NCBI RefSeq assembly: GCF_013004695.1
Contig: NZ_JABEMG010000034.1
Location: 1-37,201 of the forward strand
Source: Promicromonospora citrea
GTDB taxonomy: Bacteria; Actinomycetota; Actinomycetes; Actinomycetales; Cellulomonadaceae
Direction of reading: 5' to 3'
DNA: 37,201 bases
The notes below the pieces were generated by a model that did not search any database, was not told the origin of the DNA, and was given only the letters and a program-made list of their open reading frames with translations. Positions 8,995 to 18,290 of the stretch are shown in pieces (within the stretch, counting starts at the first letter, position 1; each line of letters starts with the position of its first letter). A program made the position numbers and the translations under genes.

Positions 8995-10116
8995 ATGTCT
9001 GCGCTGGAAGGTCCGACCGCGGCGTTGCGCGGACGCATCCTGCTGGGTGACGACCGCGTGGCCGAGGAGGTCTGGGTCCGTTCGGGCCGCGTCAGCCTGA
9101 CCCGGCCGTCCGCGCAGGGCACCAACATGCGGGTGCTGGAGGGCTGGGCCGTGCCCGGCCTGGTGGACGTGCACTGCCACATCGGCCTCGCGGCCGACGG
9201 CGCCGTGCCGGACGAGGAGGCGGAGAAGCAGGCCGTCGCCGACCGCGACTCGGGCGTGCTCCTGGTGCGCGACGCCGGTTCCCCGCTCGACACCGCCTGG
9301 GTGCACGACCGGCCCGACCTGCCCCACCTGCTCCGCGCGGGCACCCACCTGGCGCTGCCGAAGCGGTACCTGCGCAACTACGGCCTGGAGCTCGAGTCGC
9401 CGGCGCTCCTGCCCGAGGCCGTGCGCACCCAGGCACGACGCGGCGACGGCTGGGTCAAGCTCGTGGGCGACTGGATCGACCGCACGCTCGGCCCCGAGGG
9501 CGACCTGCGGCCCCTGTGGCCCGACGACGTGCTCGCCGAGGCCGTCGCCGTCGCGCACGCGGAGGCGGCGCGCGTGACCGTGCACGCGTTCGCGACGGAG
9601 ACGATCGACGGGCTGCTGGCCGCGGGCGTCGACTGCATCGAGCACGGCACGGGCATGACCGCCGAGCACATGGCCGTCGCCGCGGAGCGCGGCGTGGCGG
9701 TCACGCCCACGCTGCTGCAGGTCGGGCAGTTCGAGAGCATCGCGGCACAGGCCGACGGCAAGTACCCGGTCTACGCCCGGCGGATGCGTGCCATGCACGC
9801 CCGTCGGTACGAGCACGTGCGGGCGCTCTGGGAGGCGGGCGTGCCGCTGCTGGTCGGCACCGACGCGGGCGGGACGATCTCCCACGGGCGGATCGCCGAC
9901 GAGTGCGCCGAGCTCGTCGCGGCGGGGATCCCGCCGGCCGAGGTCGTGGCGATGGCCTCGTGGCGCGCCCGCGAGTACCTCGGGTTCGGGGCCGTGGTCG
10001 AGGGGTCCAGCGCGGACTTCGTCGTCTACCCGGCCGACCCGCGCGAGGACATCGAGGTGCTCCGCCACCCGACGGCGGTCGTGCTGCGCGGTGTGGTCTA
10101 CCCGGCGGCGCGCTGA
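8995..10116 (+). CDS. Amidohydrolase-family metal-dependent hydrolase
   Basis: A 373-residue amidohydrolase-superfamily protein. The ATG at 8995 has a GAAGGAG ribosome-binding site at 8984-8990 and is preferred to the upstream in-frame start at 8953. The metal-site motif DVHCHIGL appears near residue 58. A lysine in [10 protein letters not shown], histidines in VTVHAFA and CIEHGTGM, and the aspartate in [14 protein letters not shown] complete the superfamily pattern. The C-terminal strand [24 protein letters not shown] is the usual small beta-sandwich end. This imidazolonepropionase-like type is often found between ffh and rpsP in Micrococcales; the substrate cannot be read from sequence. Confidence 0.88.
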   Translation: MSALEGPTAALRGRILLGDDRVAEEVWVRSGRVSLTRPSAQGTNMRVLEGWAVPGLVDVHCHIGLAADGAVPDEEAEKQAVADRDSGVLLVRDAGSPLDTAWVHDRPDLPHLLRAGTHLALPKRYLRNYGLELESPALLPEAVRTQARRGDGWVKLVGDWIDRTLGPEGDLRPLWPDDVLAEAVAVAHAEAARVTVHAFATETIDGLLAAGVDCIEHGTGMTAEHMAVAAERGVAVTPTLLQVGQFESIAAQADGKYPVYARRMRAMHARRYEHVRALWEAGVPLLVGTDAGGTISHGRIADECAELVAAGIPPAEVVAMASWRAREYLGFGAVVEGSSADFVVYPADPREDIEVLRHPTAVVLRGVVYPAAR

Positions 10117-10153
10117 GGCCGTCCCGGAGGGTGCCGGTGTGAGGCACGTCTGG

Positions 10154-10183
10154 TTGGTGGGGCCCCGAGCGGTCTGGCACAAT
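10154..10183 (+). promoter_or_regulatory. Candidate promoter of the rpsP operon
   Basis: TTGGTG at 10154-10159 and CACAAT at 10178-10183 are separated by 18 bases, with TGG ahead of the -10 hexamer. It would give a leader of roughly 115 bases before rpsP. This is motif evidence only. Confidence 0.35.
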
Positions 10184-10306
10184 GTGCACGTACTCGGCGT
10201 GCCCGGACCCCTCTCACCCGGTCAGGTCGTGTCCCGGCCCACCCACTGCGTCACCCCACGTCGCGGTGCTCGGGCCATCCCGTTCAGAACCAGGAGTGAC
10301 CACTTC

Positions 10307-10729
10307 GTGGCCGTCAAGATTCGTCTCAAGCGCCTCGGCAAGATCCGGGCCCCGTACTACCGTGTCGTCGTCGCCGACTCGCGCACCAAGCGCGACGGTC
10401 GCGTGATCGAGGAGATCGGCAAGTACCACCCGACCGAGGAGCCGTCGCTCATCGACATCAAGTCGGAGCGCGCCCAGTACTGGCTCGGTGTCGGCGCGCA
10501 GCCGACCGAGCAGGTCGCTGCTCTGCTCAAGGTGACCGGTGACTGGCAGAAGTTCAAGGGCCTGCCGGGTGCCGAGGGCACCCTGAAGGTCAAGGGCGAG
10601 AAGTCCGACGCGGCTGCCGCGATCGAGGCCGTGAACGCCGACGCCGAGAAGGCCAAGGCCAAGGCCGCCGAGAAGGCCGCTGCCGCCGCCGAGGCTCCGG
10701 CCGAGTCGGCCGAGGGCGACGAGGCCTGA
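10307..10729 (+). CDS. rpsP: 30S ribosomal protein S16
   Basis: S16 is a small-subunit protein needed for 30S assembly. The GTG at 10307, with CAGGAG at 10291-10296 upstream, gives the canonical N-terminus [20 protein letters not shown]. The core continues with [20 protein letters not shown] and ends at about residue 85. The product is 140 residues long, because actinobacterial S16 has an Ala/Glu/Lys-rich C-terminal extension, also seen here. The stop overlaps the start of the KH-domain gene (TGATG), indicating translational coupling. Confidence 0.97.
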   Translation: MAVKIRLKRLGKIRAPYYRVVVADSRTKRDGRVIEEIGKYHPTEEPSLIDIKSERAQYWLGVGAQPTEQVAALLKVTGDWQKFKGLPGAEGTLKVKGEKSDAAAAIEAVNADAEKAKAKAAEKAAAAAEAPAESAEGDEA

Positions 10730-10968
10730 TGCTCTCGGAGGCCCTCGAGCACCTGGTGCGCGGCATCGTGGACAACCCGGACGACGTCCGCGTCTCCGCG
10801 AGGACGCTGCGCCGTGGTGACCTGCTCGAGGTCCGCGTGCACCCCGACGACCTCGGCCGGGTCATCGGCCGGGGTGGTCGCACGGCCCGCGCGCTGCGCA
10901 CCGTGATCGGTGCGCTCGCCACCGAGGGCCCCGTGCGGGTCGACGTCGTGGACGTCGACCGGCGCTGA
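10729..10968 (+). CDS. khpA: KH-domain RNA-binding protein KhpA
   Basis: A 79-residue single KH-domain protein, formerly annotated as UPF0109 or YlqC. The RNA-binding loop is VIGRGGRTARALRTVI, with the expected GXXG (GRGG). Its ATG overlaps the rpsP TGA by one base. The order rpsP-khpA-rimM-trmD-rplS is conserved in Gram-positive bacteria. KhpA binds RNA, often together with KhpB; here it is likely co-translated with S16. Confidence 0.94.
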   Translation: MLSEALEHLVRGIVDNPDDVRVSARTLRRGDLLEVRVHPDDLGRVIGRGGRTARALRTVIGALATEGPVRVDVVDVDRR

Positions 10969-10991
10969 GAGGTACTCACCAGCACGACGAC

Positions 10992-11021
10992 GAGGCCCGG
11001 TCCGTACGCGGACCGGGCCTC
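10992..11021 (+). terminator. Strong hairpin between khpA and rimM
   Basis: A perfect 12-bp stem (GAGGCCCGGTCC at 10992-11003, complement at 11010-11021) encloses the loop GTACGC. There is no T-tract after it, as is usual for high-GC actinobacterial terminators. It may attenuate rather than end transcription, since rimM-trmD normally share the operon. Confidence 0.6.
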
Positions 11022-11071
11022 GGCCGTTGCCGGACGCGTCCGCCCCCGCGGACACCTGAACGAGGAGAGAC

Positions 11072-11647
11072 ATGCAGCTCACCGTGGCCCGCGTGACGAA
11101 GGCGCACGGGCTCAGGGGCGAGGTCGCCCTGGACCTGCGCACGGACGACCCGGAGACCCGGCTCGCGGTCGGCGAGCGGCTCGACACCGTGCCCGCCGAC
11201 GCCGGCCCGCTGACGGTGACCCAGGTGCGGCAGCACCAGGGCCGGTGGCTCGTCGCGTTCGCCGAGGTGGCCGACCGGACGGCGGCGGAGGGCCTGCGGG
11301 GCGTCGAGCTCGTCGTCGAGGTGGAGGGCTCCGACGAGGAGGACGCCTGGTACCCCCACGAGCTGGCCGGGCTGCGGGCCGAGCTCGAGGACGGCACCGT
11401 GGTCGGCACCGTCGTGACGCTGGAGTACCTGCCCGCGCACGAGGCGCTGCTCATCGAGGAGAGCCTGCCCGACGGCGGCACGGCGCGCACGCTCGTCCCG
11501 TTCGTCCTGGCGATCGTGCCCGTGGTCGACGTCGCGGGTGGCCGCGTCGTGCTGACCCCGCCCGGTGGTCTGCTGGCGCGGGACGCGGACGCCGCGATCG
11601 TCGACCGGGCCGACGGCGCGGACGACGCCGGCAGCGAGGACGCCTGA
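11072..11647 (+). CDS. rimM: Ribosome maturation factor RimM
   Basis: RimM binds S19 in the 30S head and helps mature 16S rRNA. The 191-residue product starts at an ATG preceded by GAGGAGA. The N-terminal domain shows [23 protein letters not shown], and the PRC-barrel C-terminal domain shows [17 protein letters not shown] and [29 protein letters not shown] short acidic tail follows. The stop is one base before the trmD GTG, so the two genes are probably translationally coupled. Confidence 0.96.
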   Translation: MQLTVARVTKAHGLRGEVALDLRTDDPETRLAVGERLDTVPADAGPLTVTQVRQHQGRWLVAFAEVADRTAAEGLRGVELVVEVEGSDEEDAWYPHELAGLRAELEDGTVVGTVVTLEYLPAHEALLIEESLPDGGTARTLVPFVLAIVPVVDVAGGRVVLTPPGGLLARDADAAIVDRADGADDAGSEDA

Positions 11648-11648
11648 G

Positions 11649-12425
11649 GTGCGCGTCGACGTCGTCTCGATCTTCCCCGACTACCTGTCCGTGCTGGACC
11701 TGTCGCTGGTCGGCAAGGCGCGGCAGCGCGGCCTGCTTGACCTGCGGGTGCACGACCTGCGCGACTGGACCGCCGACCGGCACCGCACCGTGGACGACAC
11801 GCCGTTCGGCGGGGGCGCCGGCATGGTCATGCGGCCCGACGTCTGGGGCCTGGCCATCGACGAGGTGCTGGAGCCGGGCGGGCAGCTCGTCGTGCCGACG
11901 CCGTCGGGCGAGGTGTTCACGCAGCGGCACGCCGAGGAGCTGGCATCGGCCGGTCAGCTCGTGTTCGCCTGCGGGCGGTACGAGGGCATCGACGCGCGCG
12001 TGGCCGAGCACTACCGGGCGGCCGGCGTCACCGTGCGCGAGCTGTCCATCGGGGACTACGTGCTCAACGGGGGAGAGGTGGCCTCGCTCGTCATGATCGA
12101 GGCCGTGGCCCGCCTCGTCCCGGGCATGGTCGGCAACCCGGAGTCGCTCGTCGAGGAGTCGCACGGCGCGGCGGGCCTGCTGGAGTACCCCGTGTACACG
12201 AAGCCGCCGTCGTGGGCGGGCCTCGACATCCCCGACGTGCTGCTCTCCGGCCACCACGCACGGATCGCGCGCTGGCGCAGGGACCGCGCGCTCGAGCGGA
12301 CGGCGCGCCGCCGGCCGGACATGATCGCGGCGCTGGACCCCGCGGACCTGGACAAGCACGACGTCGCGCTGCTCGCCGAGCTGGGCTGGGTGCCCGGCGA
12401 CGACGGCGGCCTCGTGCGGGCCTGA
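11649..12425 (+). CDS. trmD: tRNA (guanine-37-N1)-methyltransferase TrmD
   Basis: TrmD uses S-adenosylmethionine to form m1G37 in tRNA and so prevents +1 frameshifting. The GTG at 11649 gives [13 protein letters not shown], the family N-terminus. An in-frame GTG further upstream at 11565 would overlap rimM by 83 bp and is rejected. The 258-residue SPOUT protein shows [16 protein letters not shown], the knot region [13 protein letters not shown] and [13 protein letters not shown], and the C-terminal catalytic helix region [18 protein letters not shown]. The length and motifs are complete. Confidence 0.96.
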   Translation: MRVDVVSIFPDYLSVLDLSLVGKARQRGLLDLRVHDLRDWTADRHRTVDDTPFGGGAGMVMRPDVWGLAIDEVLEPGGQLVVPTPSGEVFTQRHAEELASAGQLVFACGRYEGIDARVAEHYRAAGVTVRELSIGDYVLNGGEVASLVMIEAVARLVPGMVGNPESLVEESHGAAGLLEYPVYTKPPSWAGLDIPDVLLSGHHARIARWRRDRALERTARRRPDMIAALDPADLDKHDVALLAELGWVPGDDGGLVRA

Positions 12426-12441
12426 CGTCACACCCGCTCGT

Positions 12442-12471
12442 CGTCGCGCGAGCGCCCAGGTATGGCAGAAT
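12442..12471 (+). promoter_or_regulatory. Candidate promoter ahead of rplS
   Basis: An extended -10-like sequence, TATGGCAGAAT, ends at 12471, just downstream of trmD. The -35 region is weak. The 222-bp gap to rplS would then be a roughly 170-base leader. It contains GC-rich inverted repeats (for example ACGGCCGTGCGGCCG near 12583), but I recognise no known ribosomal-protein leader. Confidence 0.3.
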
Positions 12472-12648
12472 GGACCGTCGGTGCGTCGCCGGTCAGGTCT
12501 CTGCCACAGGGGACGACCGGGGCGGGCAACCGTCCCTGACCGGGCCAAGCCGCACCACCATCCTCACCCTTCCGGGACCCTGACGGCCGTGCGGCCGGGG
12601 CAGGGCCCACGATTTCGCGCCTGACCTGTGGCAGGCCCGGAGAGAACG

Positions 12649-12996
12649 ATGCAGAAGCTCGACATGATCGACACCGCCTCGCTGCGGTCCGACATCCCGG
12701 AGTTCCGCGCCGGCGACACCGTCAAGGTCAACGTCAAGGTCGTCGAGGGCAACCGCTCTCGTGTCCAGGCGTTCCAGGGCGTCGTCATCTCCCGCCACGG
12801 CGGCGGGATCGGCGAGACGTTCGCCGTGCGCAAGGTCAGCTTCGGTGTGGGCGTGGAGCGCAAGTTCCCGCTGCACGCGCCGACCATCGAGTCGATCGAG
12901 GTCGTCACCCGCGGTGACGTGCGTCGGGCGAAGCTGTACTACCTGCGCGAGCTGCGTGGCAAGAAGGCGAAGATCCGCGAGAAGCGCGAGGTCTGA
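12649..12996 (+). CDS. rplS: 50S ribosomal protein L19
   Basis: L19 lies at the 30S-50S interface. The ATG at 12649, with GGAGAGA at 12639-12645, gives [19 protein letters not shown]; the upstream in-frame start at 12628 lies before the ribosome-binding site and is rejected. The 115-residue product contains [41 protein letters not shown] and the C-terminal [19 protein letters not shown]. It is full length. A strong hairpin follows. Confidence 0.97.
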   Translation: MQKLDMIDTASLRSDIPEFRAGDTVKVNVKVVEGNRSRVQAFQGVVISRHGGGIGETFAVRKVSFGVGVERKFPLHAPTIESIEVVTRGDVRRAKLYYLRELRGKKAKIREKREV

Positions 12997-13019
12997 CCGC
13001 GTCCGAGGACGTGTACCCG

Positions 13020-13054
13020 TCGGCCGCCCTCCTCACCGCGAGGAGGGCGGCCGA
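13020..13054 (+). terminator. Rho-independent-type hairpin after rplS
   Basis: A perfect 15-bp inverted repeat (13020-13034 with 13040-13054, loop ACCGC) lies 23 bases after the rplS stop. It has no T-tract, but stem length and GC content make it a good terminator for the ribosomal operon. Confidence 0.75.
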
Positions 13055-13151
13055 CGTCGCACCTGCCCTGGTCTGTGGGGATTCCAGCCAGGGACCGTGT
13101 GCACCCGCGGGGCGGTTCGCCGCGTGCACCGAGAGGTGACAGAGTTACCCC

Positions 13152-14033
13152 GTGACGAGTTACGACCGGGTGGCGCCGCCCACCCCAACCGATGGGACGC
13201 CGTTGACCGCAGCAGATCCGTGGGACAGCAGCAGCGGTGGCACACACCGTCGGGGAGCAGCGGCGCACGGTCGTGAGCCCCGCAGGGAGCAGTCCGGCTT
13301 TCTCGCGATGCTGCGCGAGGTCGGCATCATCGTCGTCAGCGCGCTGGTCCTGTCGTGGCTGATCAAGACGTTCCTCGTGCAGCCGTTCTACATCCCGAGC
13401 GCGTCCATGGAGGACACGCTGACCCAGGGCGACCGCGTCATGGCCTCGCGGCTGACGCCGGGCCCGTTCGACCTGCAGCGCGGGGACATCGTCGTCTTCG
13501 TGGACCCGGGTGACTGGCTCCCGCCCTACGTGCCGCCGGAGCGCGGCCCGGTCGGTGACGCGGCGGTGTCGTTCCTCACCACCGTGGGACTGCTCCCGCA
13601 GGACACCGGCGACCACCTCATCAAGCGCCTCATCGGCCTGCCGGGCGACAACGTGGCGTGCTGCGACTCCGAGGGCCGTGTGTCGGTCAACGGCACCCCG
13701 ATCGACGAGACGTACATCAAGCCGGGCTCGATCCCGAGCGAGGACTCGTTCGACGTGACCGTGCCCGACGGGATGCTCTGGGTGATGGGCGACAACCGCC
13801 AGAACTCCCAGGACTCGCGCAAGAACACGAGCAAGCCCGGCGGTGGCTTCGTGCCCGTCGACAACGTGGTGGGCACGGCGTTCGCCACGGTGTGGCCCCT
13901 CGACCGCCTGCGGTGGCACGGGCACCCGTCCGACGTCTTCGACGGTGTGCCCGACGCGCCGCCCGCGGGGTCCGGCTCGGGTTCCGACGGCGAGTCGGAC
14001 GCAGGGTCCGAGACGGCGCCGGCGGGGCAGTAG
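13152..14033 (+). CDS. lepB: Signal peptidase I
   Basis: The membrane-bound serine protease that removes signal peptides from secreted proteins. The 293-residue product starts at GTG 13152, with GAGAGGTGA at 13131-13139 upstream; the spacing is long, so the start is slightly uncertain. A cytoplasmic tail of about 50 residues precedes one transmembrane helix ([21 protein letters not shown]). The catalytic serine is Ser85 in PSASMEDT, and the general-base lysine is Lys158 in [11 protein letters not shown]. The box [12 protein letters not shown] is intact. A Ser/Gly/Asp-rich tail ends the protein. rnhB follows after two bases. Confidence 0.95.
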   Translation: MTSYDRVAPPTPTDGTPLTAADPWDSSSGGTHRRGAAAHGREPRREQSGFLAMLREVGIIVVSALVLSWLIKTFLVQPFYIPSASMEDTLTQGDRVMASRLTPGPFDLQRGDIVVFVDPGDWLPPYVPPERGPVGDAAVSFLTTVGLLPQDTGDHLIKRLIGLPGDNVACCDSEGRVSVNGTPIDETYIKPGSIPSEDSFDVTVPDGMLWVMGDNRQNSQDSRKNTSKPGGGFVPVDNVVGTAFATVWPLDRLRWHGHPSDVFDGVPDAPPAGSGSGSDGESDAGSETAPAGQ

Positions 14034-14035
14034 CC

Positions 14036-14848
14036 GTGCGCGCGGTGCCGACGCTGCGCCAGGAGCGGGCGCTCCTGTCCTCCGGGGCGCGGCTCGTGGC
14101 AGGGATGGACGAGGTGGGCCGCGGCGCCCTGGCGGGCCCGGTGAGCGTGGGCGTCGTCGTGGTCGACGCCGCGACGCGCACGGGGCCCAAGGGTGTCGCC
14201 GACTCGAAGCTGCTCACCCCCGCCGCCCGTGAGGCCATCGCGCCCGCGGTGCGCCGGTGGGCCGTCGCCTGGGGGGTCGGTCACGCCGGCCCCGCCGAGA
14301 TCGACGAGGTGGGCATCATCGCGGCGCTCCGGCTGGCCGGGCGGCGCGCGCTGGCCCAGGTGCGGCAGGTGTGCGGCGACGTCGACGTCGTCGTGCTGGA
14401 CGGGAAGCACGACTGGCTGTCCCGGCCCGCGCTCGACCTGTTCGCCGCGGCGGACGCGCCCGAGGACGACGTGCCGGACCCGGCGGTGCGCACGCTCGTC
14501 AAGGCCGACATGACGTGCACCTCCGTGGCCGCCGCGAGCGTGCTGGCCAAGGTGGAGCGGGACGGCCTGCTCGTGGAGCTGGCGCAGCGCCATCCCGAGT
14601 ACGCGTGGGACCAGAACAAGGGCTACAGCGCCAAGGCGCACCTGGACGCCCTCGCCCTGCACGGGCCGACGCCGTACCACCGCAGGTCGTGGAAGCTGCC
14701 CGGCACGGTGCCGGAGGGTGTGCCGGAGGGTGCCGCGGTCGAGGTGGCTGCCGAGGTGGCCCCTGACGGCGCGCCCGTCGAGCTCGTGGACGAGCTGCAG
14801 GGTGACCTGCCCGGGAACCTGCCCGGAACCACCGCGTCGGTGGGATGA
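14036..14848 (+). CDS. rnhB: Ribonuclease HII
   Basis: RNase HII cleaves RNA in RNA-DNA hybrids and starts removal of single ribonucleotides. The GTG at 14036, two bases after lepB, gives a 270-residue product. The catalytic motif [14 protein letters not shown] comes early. DGKHDW and [22 protein letters not shown] supply the other acidic residues, and [12 protein letters not shown] is conserved. The last 45 or so residues ([15 protein letters not shown] onward) are a low-complexity extension beyond the usual end. The lepB-rnhB-DUF2469-yraN-comM order is typical of actinobacteria. Confidence 0.95.
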   Translation: MRAVPTLRQERALLSSGARLVAGMDEVGRGALAGPVSVGVVVVDAATRTGPKGVADSKLLTPAAREAIAPAVRRWAVAWGVGHAGPAEIDEVGIIAALRLAGRRALAQVRQVCGDVDVVVLDGKHDWLSRPALDLFAAADAPEDDVPDPAVRTLVKADMTCTSVAAASVLAKVERDGLLVELAQRHPEYAWDQNKGYSAKAHLDALALHGPTPYHRRSWKLPGTVPEGVPEGAAVEVAAEVAPDGAPVELVDELQGDLPGNLPGTTASVG

Positions 14849-14855
14849 TGGCCTG

Positions 14856-15155
14856 GTGAGCGCCGAAGACCTCGAGAACTACGAGACCGAGATGGAGCTC
14901 GCGCTCTATCGCGAGTACCGCGACGTGGTGGGCCTGTTCTCCTACGTGGTGGAGACGGAACGCCGGTTCTACCTGGCCAACCAGGTGGACCTGCAGGTGC
15001 GGTCGGCGGCGGGCGAGGTGTACTTCGAGCTGCGGCTGGGCGACGCGTGGGTGTGGGACGTCTACCGGTCGGCCCGGTTCGTGAAGTCCGTCCGCGTGGT
15101 CACCTTCAAGGACGTGAACGTCGAGGAGCTGGCCAAGGCCGAGCTCGCGCTCTGA
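14856..15155 (+). CDS. DUF2469 family protein
   Basis: A 99-residue protein starting at GTG 14856, giving MSAEDLENYETEMELALYREYRDVVGLFSYVVETERRFYLAN when read in pieces. This is the highly conserved actinobacterial DUF2469 family, found next to rnhB and yraN throughout the phylum. It is acidic and has no transmembrane segment. Its function is not established. It begins seven bases after the rnhB stop and is probably in the same operon. Confidence 0.93.
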   Translation: MSAEDLENYETEMELALYREYRDVVGLFSYVVETERRFYLANQVDLQVRSAAGEVYFELRLGDAWVWDVYRSARFVKSVRVVTFKDVNVEELAKAELAL

Positions 15156-15307
15156 GTCCGTCACGACCCGCCGCGACACCTCGCGGTGGGCTTCCGCCGT
15201 CCGAGCGTGACGCCGGGCCTGTGGATCGCCGGTTCGTGCACAGCTGACCCTTCCCGCGCCCCGCGCGCCGCCGCCGTGACCGCAGGCTGGTCACGGAGGT
15301 GGACGCG

Positions 15308-15712
15308 ATGGCGAAGAAGGACGGCGTGGGCCGGTACGGGGAGCAGGTGGCGCGACGTCACCTGGAGGAGCGCGGCTGGACGGTGCTCGACACCAACTGG
15401 CGTGGCGCGGACGGCGAGCTCGACATCGTCGCGGTCGACGGCGACGTGCTGGTGGTGGTCGAGGTCAAGACCCGCAGCGGCCACGGCTACGGCCATCCCG
15501 CCGAGGCGGTCACGGCGCGCAAGCTCGCCCGGGTCAAGCGGCTGACCGGGCAGTGGCTCACGGCGTTCCGTGAACGGGTCGCCGCCGCGCGGCTCCTGGG
15601 CGAGGGCGCCGACGTGCGGACGGCGTTCGGCGCGATCCGCATCGACGTGGTGGCCGTGACGCTGCCGCGCCGCGGAGCCGCGGTCGTCGAGCACCTCGAG
15701 GCGGTGGCCTGA
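15308..15712 (+). CDS. yraN: YraN/UPF0102 family nuclease-like protein
   Basis: A 134-residue protein of the UPF0102 family, which has a restriction-endonuclease-like fold. I chose ATG 15308 (MAKKDGVGRYGEQVARRHLEERGW) over GTG 15299. The conserved core GADGELDIVAVDGDVLVVVEVKTRS contains the PD-(D/E)XK-like D and E-V-K residues. Its TGA overlaps the comM ATG (TGATG), so it is coupled to comM. A role linked to competence or DNA processing is inferred from its conserved position next to comM and dprA. Confidence 0.92.
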   Translation: MAKKDGVGRYGEQVARRHLEERGWTVLDTNWRGADGELDIVAVDGDVLVVVEVKTRSGHGYGHPAEAVTARKLARVKRLTGQWLTAFRERVAAARLLGEGADVRTAFGAIRIDVVAVTLPRRGAAVVEHLEAVA

Positions 15713-16403
15713 TGGGCGTCGCCACGACCCGCGCGGTGTCGCTCGTCGGGATGCAAGGGCACGTGGTGGAGGTGCAGGCGCACCTCGCCGCCTCGGTGCC
15801 CGGCTTCACGCTCGTCGGGCTGCCGGACACAGCGCTGAGCGAGTCACGTGACCGGGTCCGGGCAGCCGTCGCGTCGACGGGCCTGCCGTGGCCGGTCAAG
15901 AAGATCACGGTCAACCTGACGCCGGCGGCGCTGCGCAAGCAGGGCAGCGCCTACGACCTGGCGATCGCGGTGGCGGTGCTCGCCGGCGCCGACGGGCCGA
16001 CCGGCCCGGGGCTGCGCCGTGAGGGCCTGGGCCGCGTCGTGCACCTCGGGGAGCTCGGCCTGGACGGCCGGGTGCGTCCCGTGCGCGGGGTGCTGCCGTC
16101 GGTCGCCGCGGCCGTCGCGGCGGGCTTTCCGGACGTCGTCGTGGCTGCGGGCGACCTCGAGGAGGCACGGCTCGTCCCGGGTGCCCGCGTCGTCGGCGTG
16201 GCGAGTCTCGCCGAGGTGGTCGCCCTGCACGGAGGCCCGCCCGAGCTCGTGCGCGAGGTGGTCGCCGTCCGGCCGGAGCGGTCGGTGCCCCACGGCCGGA
16301 CGCCGGGCGACCTGGCCGACGTGCTGGGCCAGGACCGGCCGCGGTTCGCGCTCGAGGTAGCGGCGGCAGGCGGCCACCACCTGCTCCTCGTCGGGCCGCC
16401 GGG
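15712..16403 (+). pseudogene. comM: ComM (YifB/Mg-chelatase-like AAA+) fragment 1, N-terminal
   Basis: ComM is a hexameric helicase that extends D-loops during natural transformation. This first fragment encodes the N-terminal Lon-protease-like fold (VGLPDTALSESRDRVRAAV, ITVNLTPAALRKQGSAYDLAIAVAVL) and the linker up to the P-loop. It breaks off at GPPG, halfway through Walker A. Foreign sequence begins at 16404 and gives stop codon TAG at 16414-16416 after four extra residues. The rest of the gene is found at 23363-23627 and 36367-36972. The start overlaps yraN. Joined at the repeats, the three fragments make one 515-residue reading frame. The gene as it stands cannot make active ComM. Confidence 0.93.
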
Positions 16404-16431
16404 TCCCCACCCTTAGAGGAGCAGGTGGTGG
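16374..16431 (+). repeat. Perfect 16-bp inverted repeat across the left junction of island 1
   Basis: CCACCACCTGCTCCTC (16374-16389, within comM) is exactly complementary to 16416-16431 (within the island). The 26-base loop contains the comM/island boundary at 16403/16404 and the stop codon that ends comM fragment 1. A 16-bp match of this kind is not expected by chance. Confidence 0.85.
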
Positions 16432-16444
16432 GGCGCGCTCGCCT

Positions 16445-16450
16445 AGGCTG
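16445..16450 (+). promoter_or_regulatory. Candidate -10 for a leaderless OLD nuclease transcript
   Basis: TAGGCT lies six bases before the GTG start of the OLD-family gene, the spacing expected for leaderless actinobacterial transcripts. No -35 was identified. Confidence 0.3.
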
Positions 16451-16456
16451 GCGATC

Positions 16457-18277
16457 GTGCACATATCCCGTATCGATGTAGAGCGGTTGCTGGGCTTCGA
16501 AGATCTGAGTATCGAGGTCGATCCCCATCTGCAGTTGATCGCAGGCCCGAACAACGCGGGCAAGTCCTCGCTGCTGAGAGTGCTCGAGACCTTCTTCGCG
16601 AATCCAACGGGTGAGGACCTACAGCGGCTCAAGCCCCTTCACGAGTACTACGTGCACGGAGGGCCGCGGATGATGTCCAACATCATCGTGCACTTCGATG
16701 CGTTGACCGAACCCGAGAAGGAGGTCTTCGGCGATGCTGTACTCAAGAACGGGACGTTTTGGATCAAGTTGGCGTGCAGCCGGGCGGGGAAGATCACCTA
16801 CGAAGCGAGTCGGAAGTCGACGCACGCCCGCGAACTCTACGAGCAGGTTCTCCAGTCGTTCAGCTTCGTGAAGATCCCGTCCGTTCGCGTGAGCGAGTCC
16901 GTGCAGGGGGAGAGCGACCAATCTCTGGTGCGGCTATACGAGACGTTGGAGGGCGTCCTGGTCCGCTCGGGTGGGTCACGCAGGACTCAGCTCCAGAAGG
17001 ACTTCGAGGAGGCGATCAAGCCGGTCGAAGCGCTCGTTCACAAGGTGTTGAGTGATTCGGTAGCAGCTGTTGCTACGGAGCTGCCGTTCCGCGAGCGCGA
17101 ACTCGGCATCAACCTGCCCGATTCCAAGCACGCCCTGCGCGGCATGCTCCAGGAGGCGGTCATCACGAGCCGAGACGACGTCGTCGTTTCGATCGCTGAC
17201 CGGGGCACTGGCTTCCAGTCCGCCATGGTGCTGGGAATCCTTCGCTACGTAGCGTCGCGGAGCCAGCAATCCGGCGGGAACGTGGTGTTCGCGATCGAGG
17301 AGCCCGAGGCGTTCTTGCATCCGCAGACGCAGCGCGCGATGGCCAAGATCCTGCGCGAGATCTCCAAGGGGGCGCAGCTGCTCGTGACCACACACAGTCC
17401 GGTACTGGTGGATTCCTTCTCGGTGCGGCGCATCGTTCGACTGCCGCTGTGCACCGGCGGCACGAACTACACCGCACGTAGGCAAGACATGTCCGACGCC
17501 GAAGAGGGAAGGCTCACGCGATACTGCGACGCGACCAACAGCGAGCTGGTCTTCGCGAACTCCGTCGTTCTGGTCGAGGGCTACGGCGACAAACTTCTGA
17601 TCGACTATCTCCTCGGTCGCGCCACCGGGGGCGCGGGCGGCCACTACGCGATGGGAATCGCGGTGATCGAAGCTTCCGGCGTCACTACGATCAAGCACCT
17701 TGTCGGGCTCGCGCAGTACTTCGGAGTGCGTGCATACGTGATCACTGACAAGGACGGTGTGCACAAGGGCGGGGCAAAGGGGCCGCGTCCTCTGGTGGAG
17801 ATCCTGAAGGCCCGGAACCCGCCGCCATCACAGTCGGATATGCAGGCACTGGGCTCCTTGGCGGACACCGAGGTCTCCAGCCTGAAGAGCGCGATCGACC
17901 AGCAAGCAGCTCTGAATCAGAGTCTTGAGCCCTGGGACGCGTTCGTCCTCGCATCCGACCTCGAGGGGCTTCTTCTCGACACGATCGGCCAGAAGAAGCT
18001 TGCACAGATGCTCGGCCCGGCAGGGGAGAGCGAGATCGATCAGGCGACCGCTGACCGATTCGCCACTGGTTCGAGCGGCCGAGAGGAGCTGGCGTCGTGG
18101 CTCGGCTCGAAAGGATGGAACTCGACAGGGAAGAAGACCGGTAAGGCGAAGCCGCACTTGCCGTCCGCGCTGCTGAGGGCTCATCTCGCGAATCGTAAGT
18201 CCGTCCCTCAGGCGGTCAAGCCGTTGGATAACTGGCTTCGCGCGATCGTTGAGGATCACGAGCGTTCCCCGCTCTGA
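16457..18277 (+). CDS. Stand-alone OLD-family ATP-dependent endonuclease (AAA + TOPRIM)
   Basis: A 606-residue OLD-family (overcoming lysogenization defect) nuclease. The N-terminal ABC-type ATPase has Walker A GPNNAGKSSLLR at residues 30-41, a signature-like DRGTGFQSAM, Walker B VVFAIEEPEAFLHP near residue 280, and a switch histidine in VTTHSPVLVD. The C-terminal TOPRIM nuclease has VVLVEGYGDKLLIDYL near residue 370 and ITDKDG near residue 430. The start is GTG 16457, close to the island edge. No UvrD-like partner lies beside it, so it resembles class 1 (stand-alone) OLD proteins; a partner could have been lost when ISs inserted right after it. A phage-defence role is inferred from the family and island location. 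Codon use is less GC-rich than in the backbone. Confidence 0.9.
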   Translation: MHISRIDVERLLGFEDLSIEVDPHLQLIAGPNNAGKSSLLRVLETFFANPTGEDLQRLKPLHEYYVHGGPRMMSNIIVHFDALTEPEKEVFGDAVLKNGTFWIKLACSRAGKITYEASRKSTHARELYEQVLQSFSFVKIPSVRVSESVQGESDQSLVRLYETLEGVLVRSGGSRRTQLQKDFEEAIKPVEALVHKVLSDSVAAVATELPFRERELGINLPDSKHALRGMLQEAVITSRDDVVVSIADRGTGFQSAMVLGILRYVASRSQQSGGNVVFAIEEPEAFLHPQTQRAMAKILREISKGAQLLVTTHSPVLVDSFSVRRIVRLPLCTGGTNYTARRQDMSDAEEGRLTRYCDATNSELVFANSVVLVEGYGDKLLIDYLLGRATGGAGGHYAMGIAVIEASGVTTIKHLVGLAQYFGVRAYVITDKDGVHKGGAKGPRPLVEILKARNPPPSQSDMQALGSLADTEVSSLKSAIDQQAALNQSLEPWDAFVLASDLEGLLLDTIGQKKLAQMLGPAGESEIDQATADRFATGSSGREELASWLGSKGWNSTGKKTGKAKPHLPSALLRAHLANRKSVPQAVKPLDNWLRAIVEDHERSPL

Positions 18278-18290
18278 ACCGATTGGCTTA

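Noticed and set aside
12472-12648. A possible ribosomal-protein leader before rplS
   Set aside because: GC-rich inverted repeats are present, but I could not match them to a known leader family, and any RNA of this GC content folds.
14700-14848. The rnhB C-terminal extension as a separate gene
   Set aside because: It is in frame, has no start signal, and is low complexity; an extension of RNase HII is simpler.
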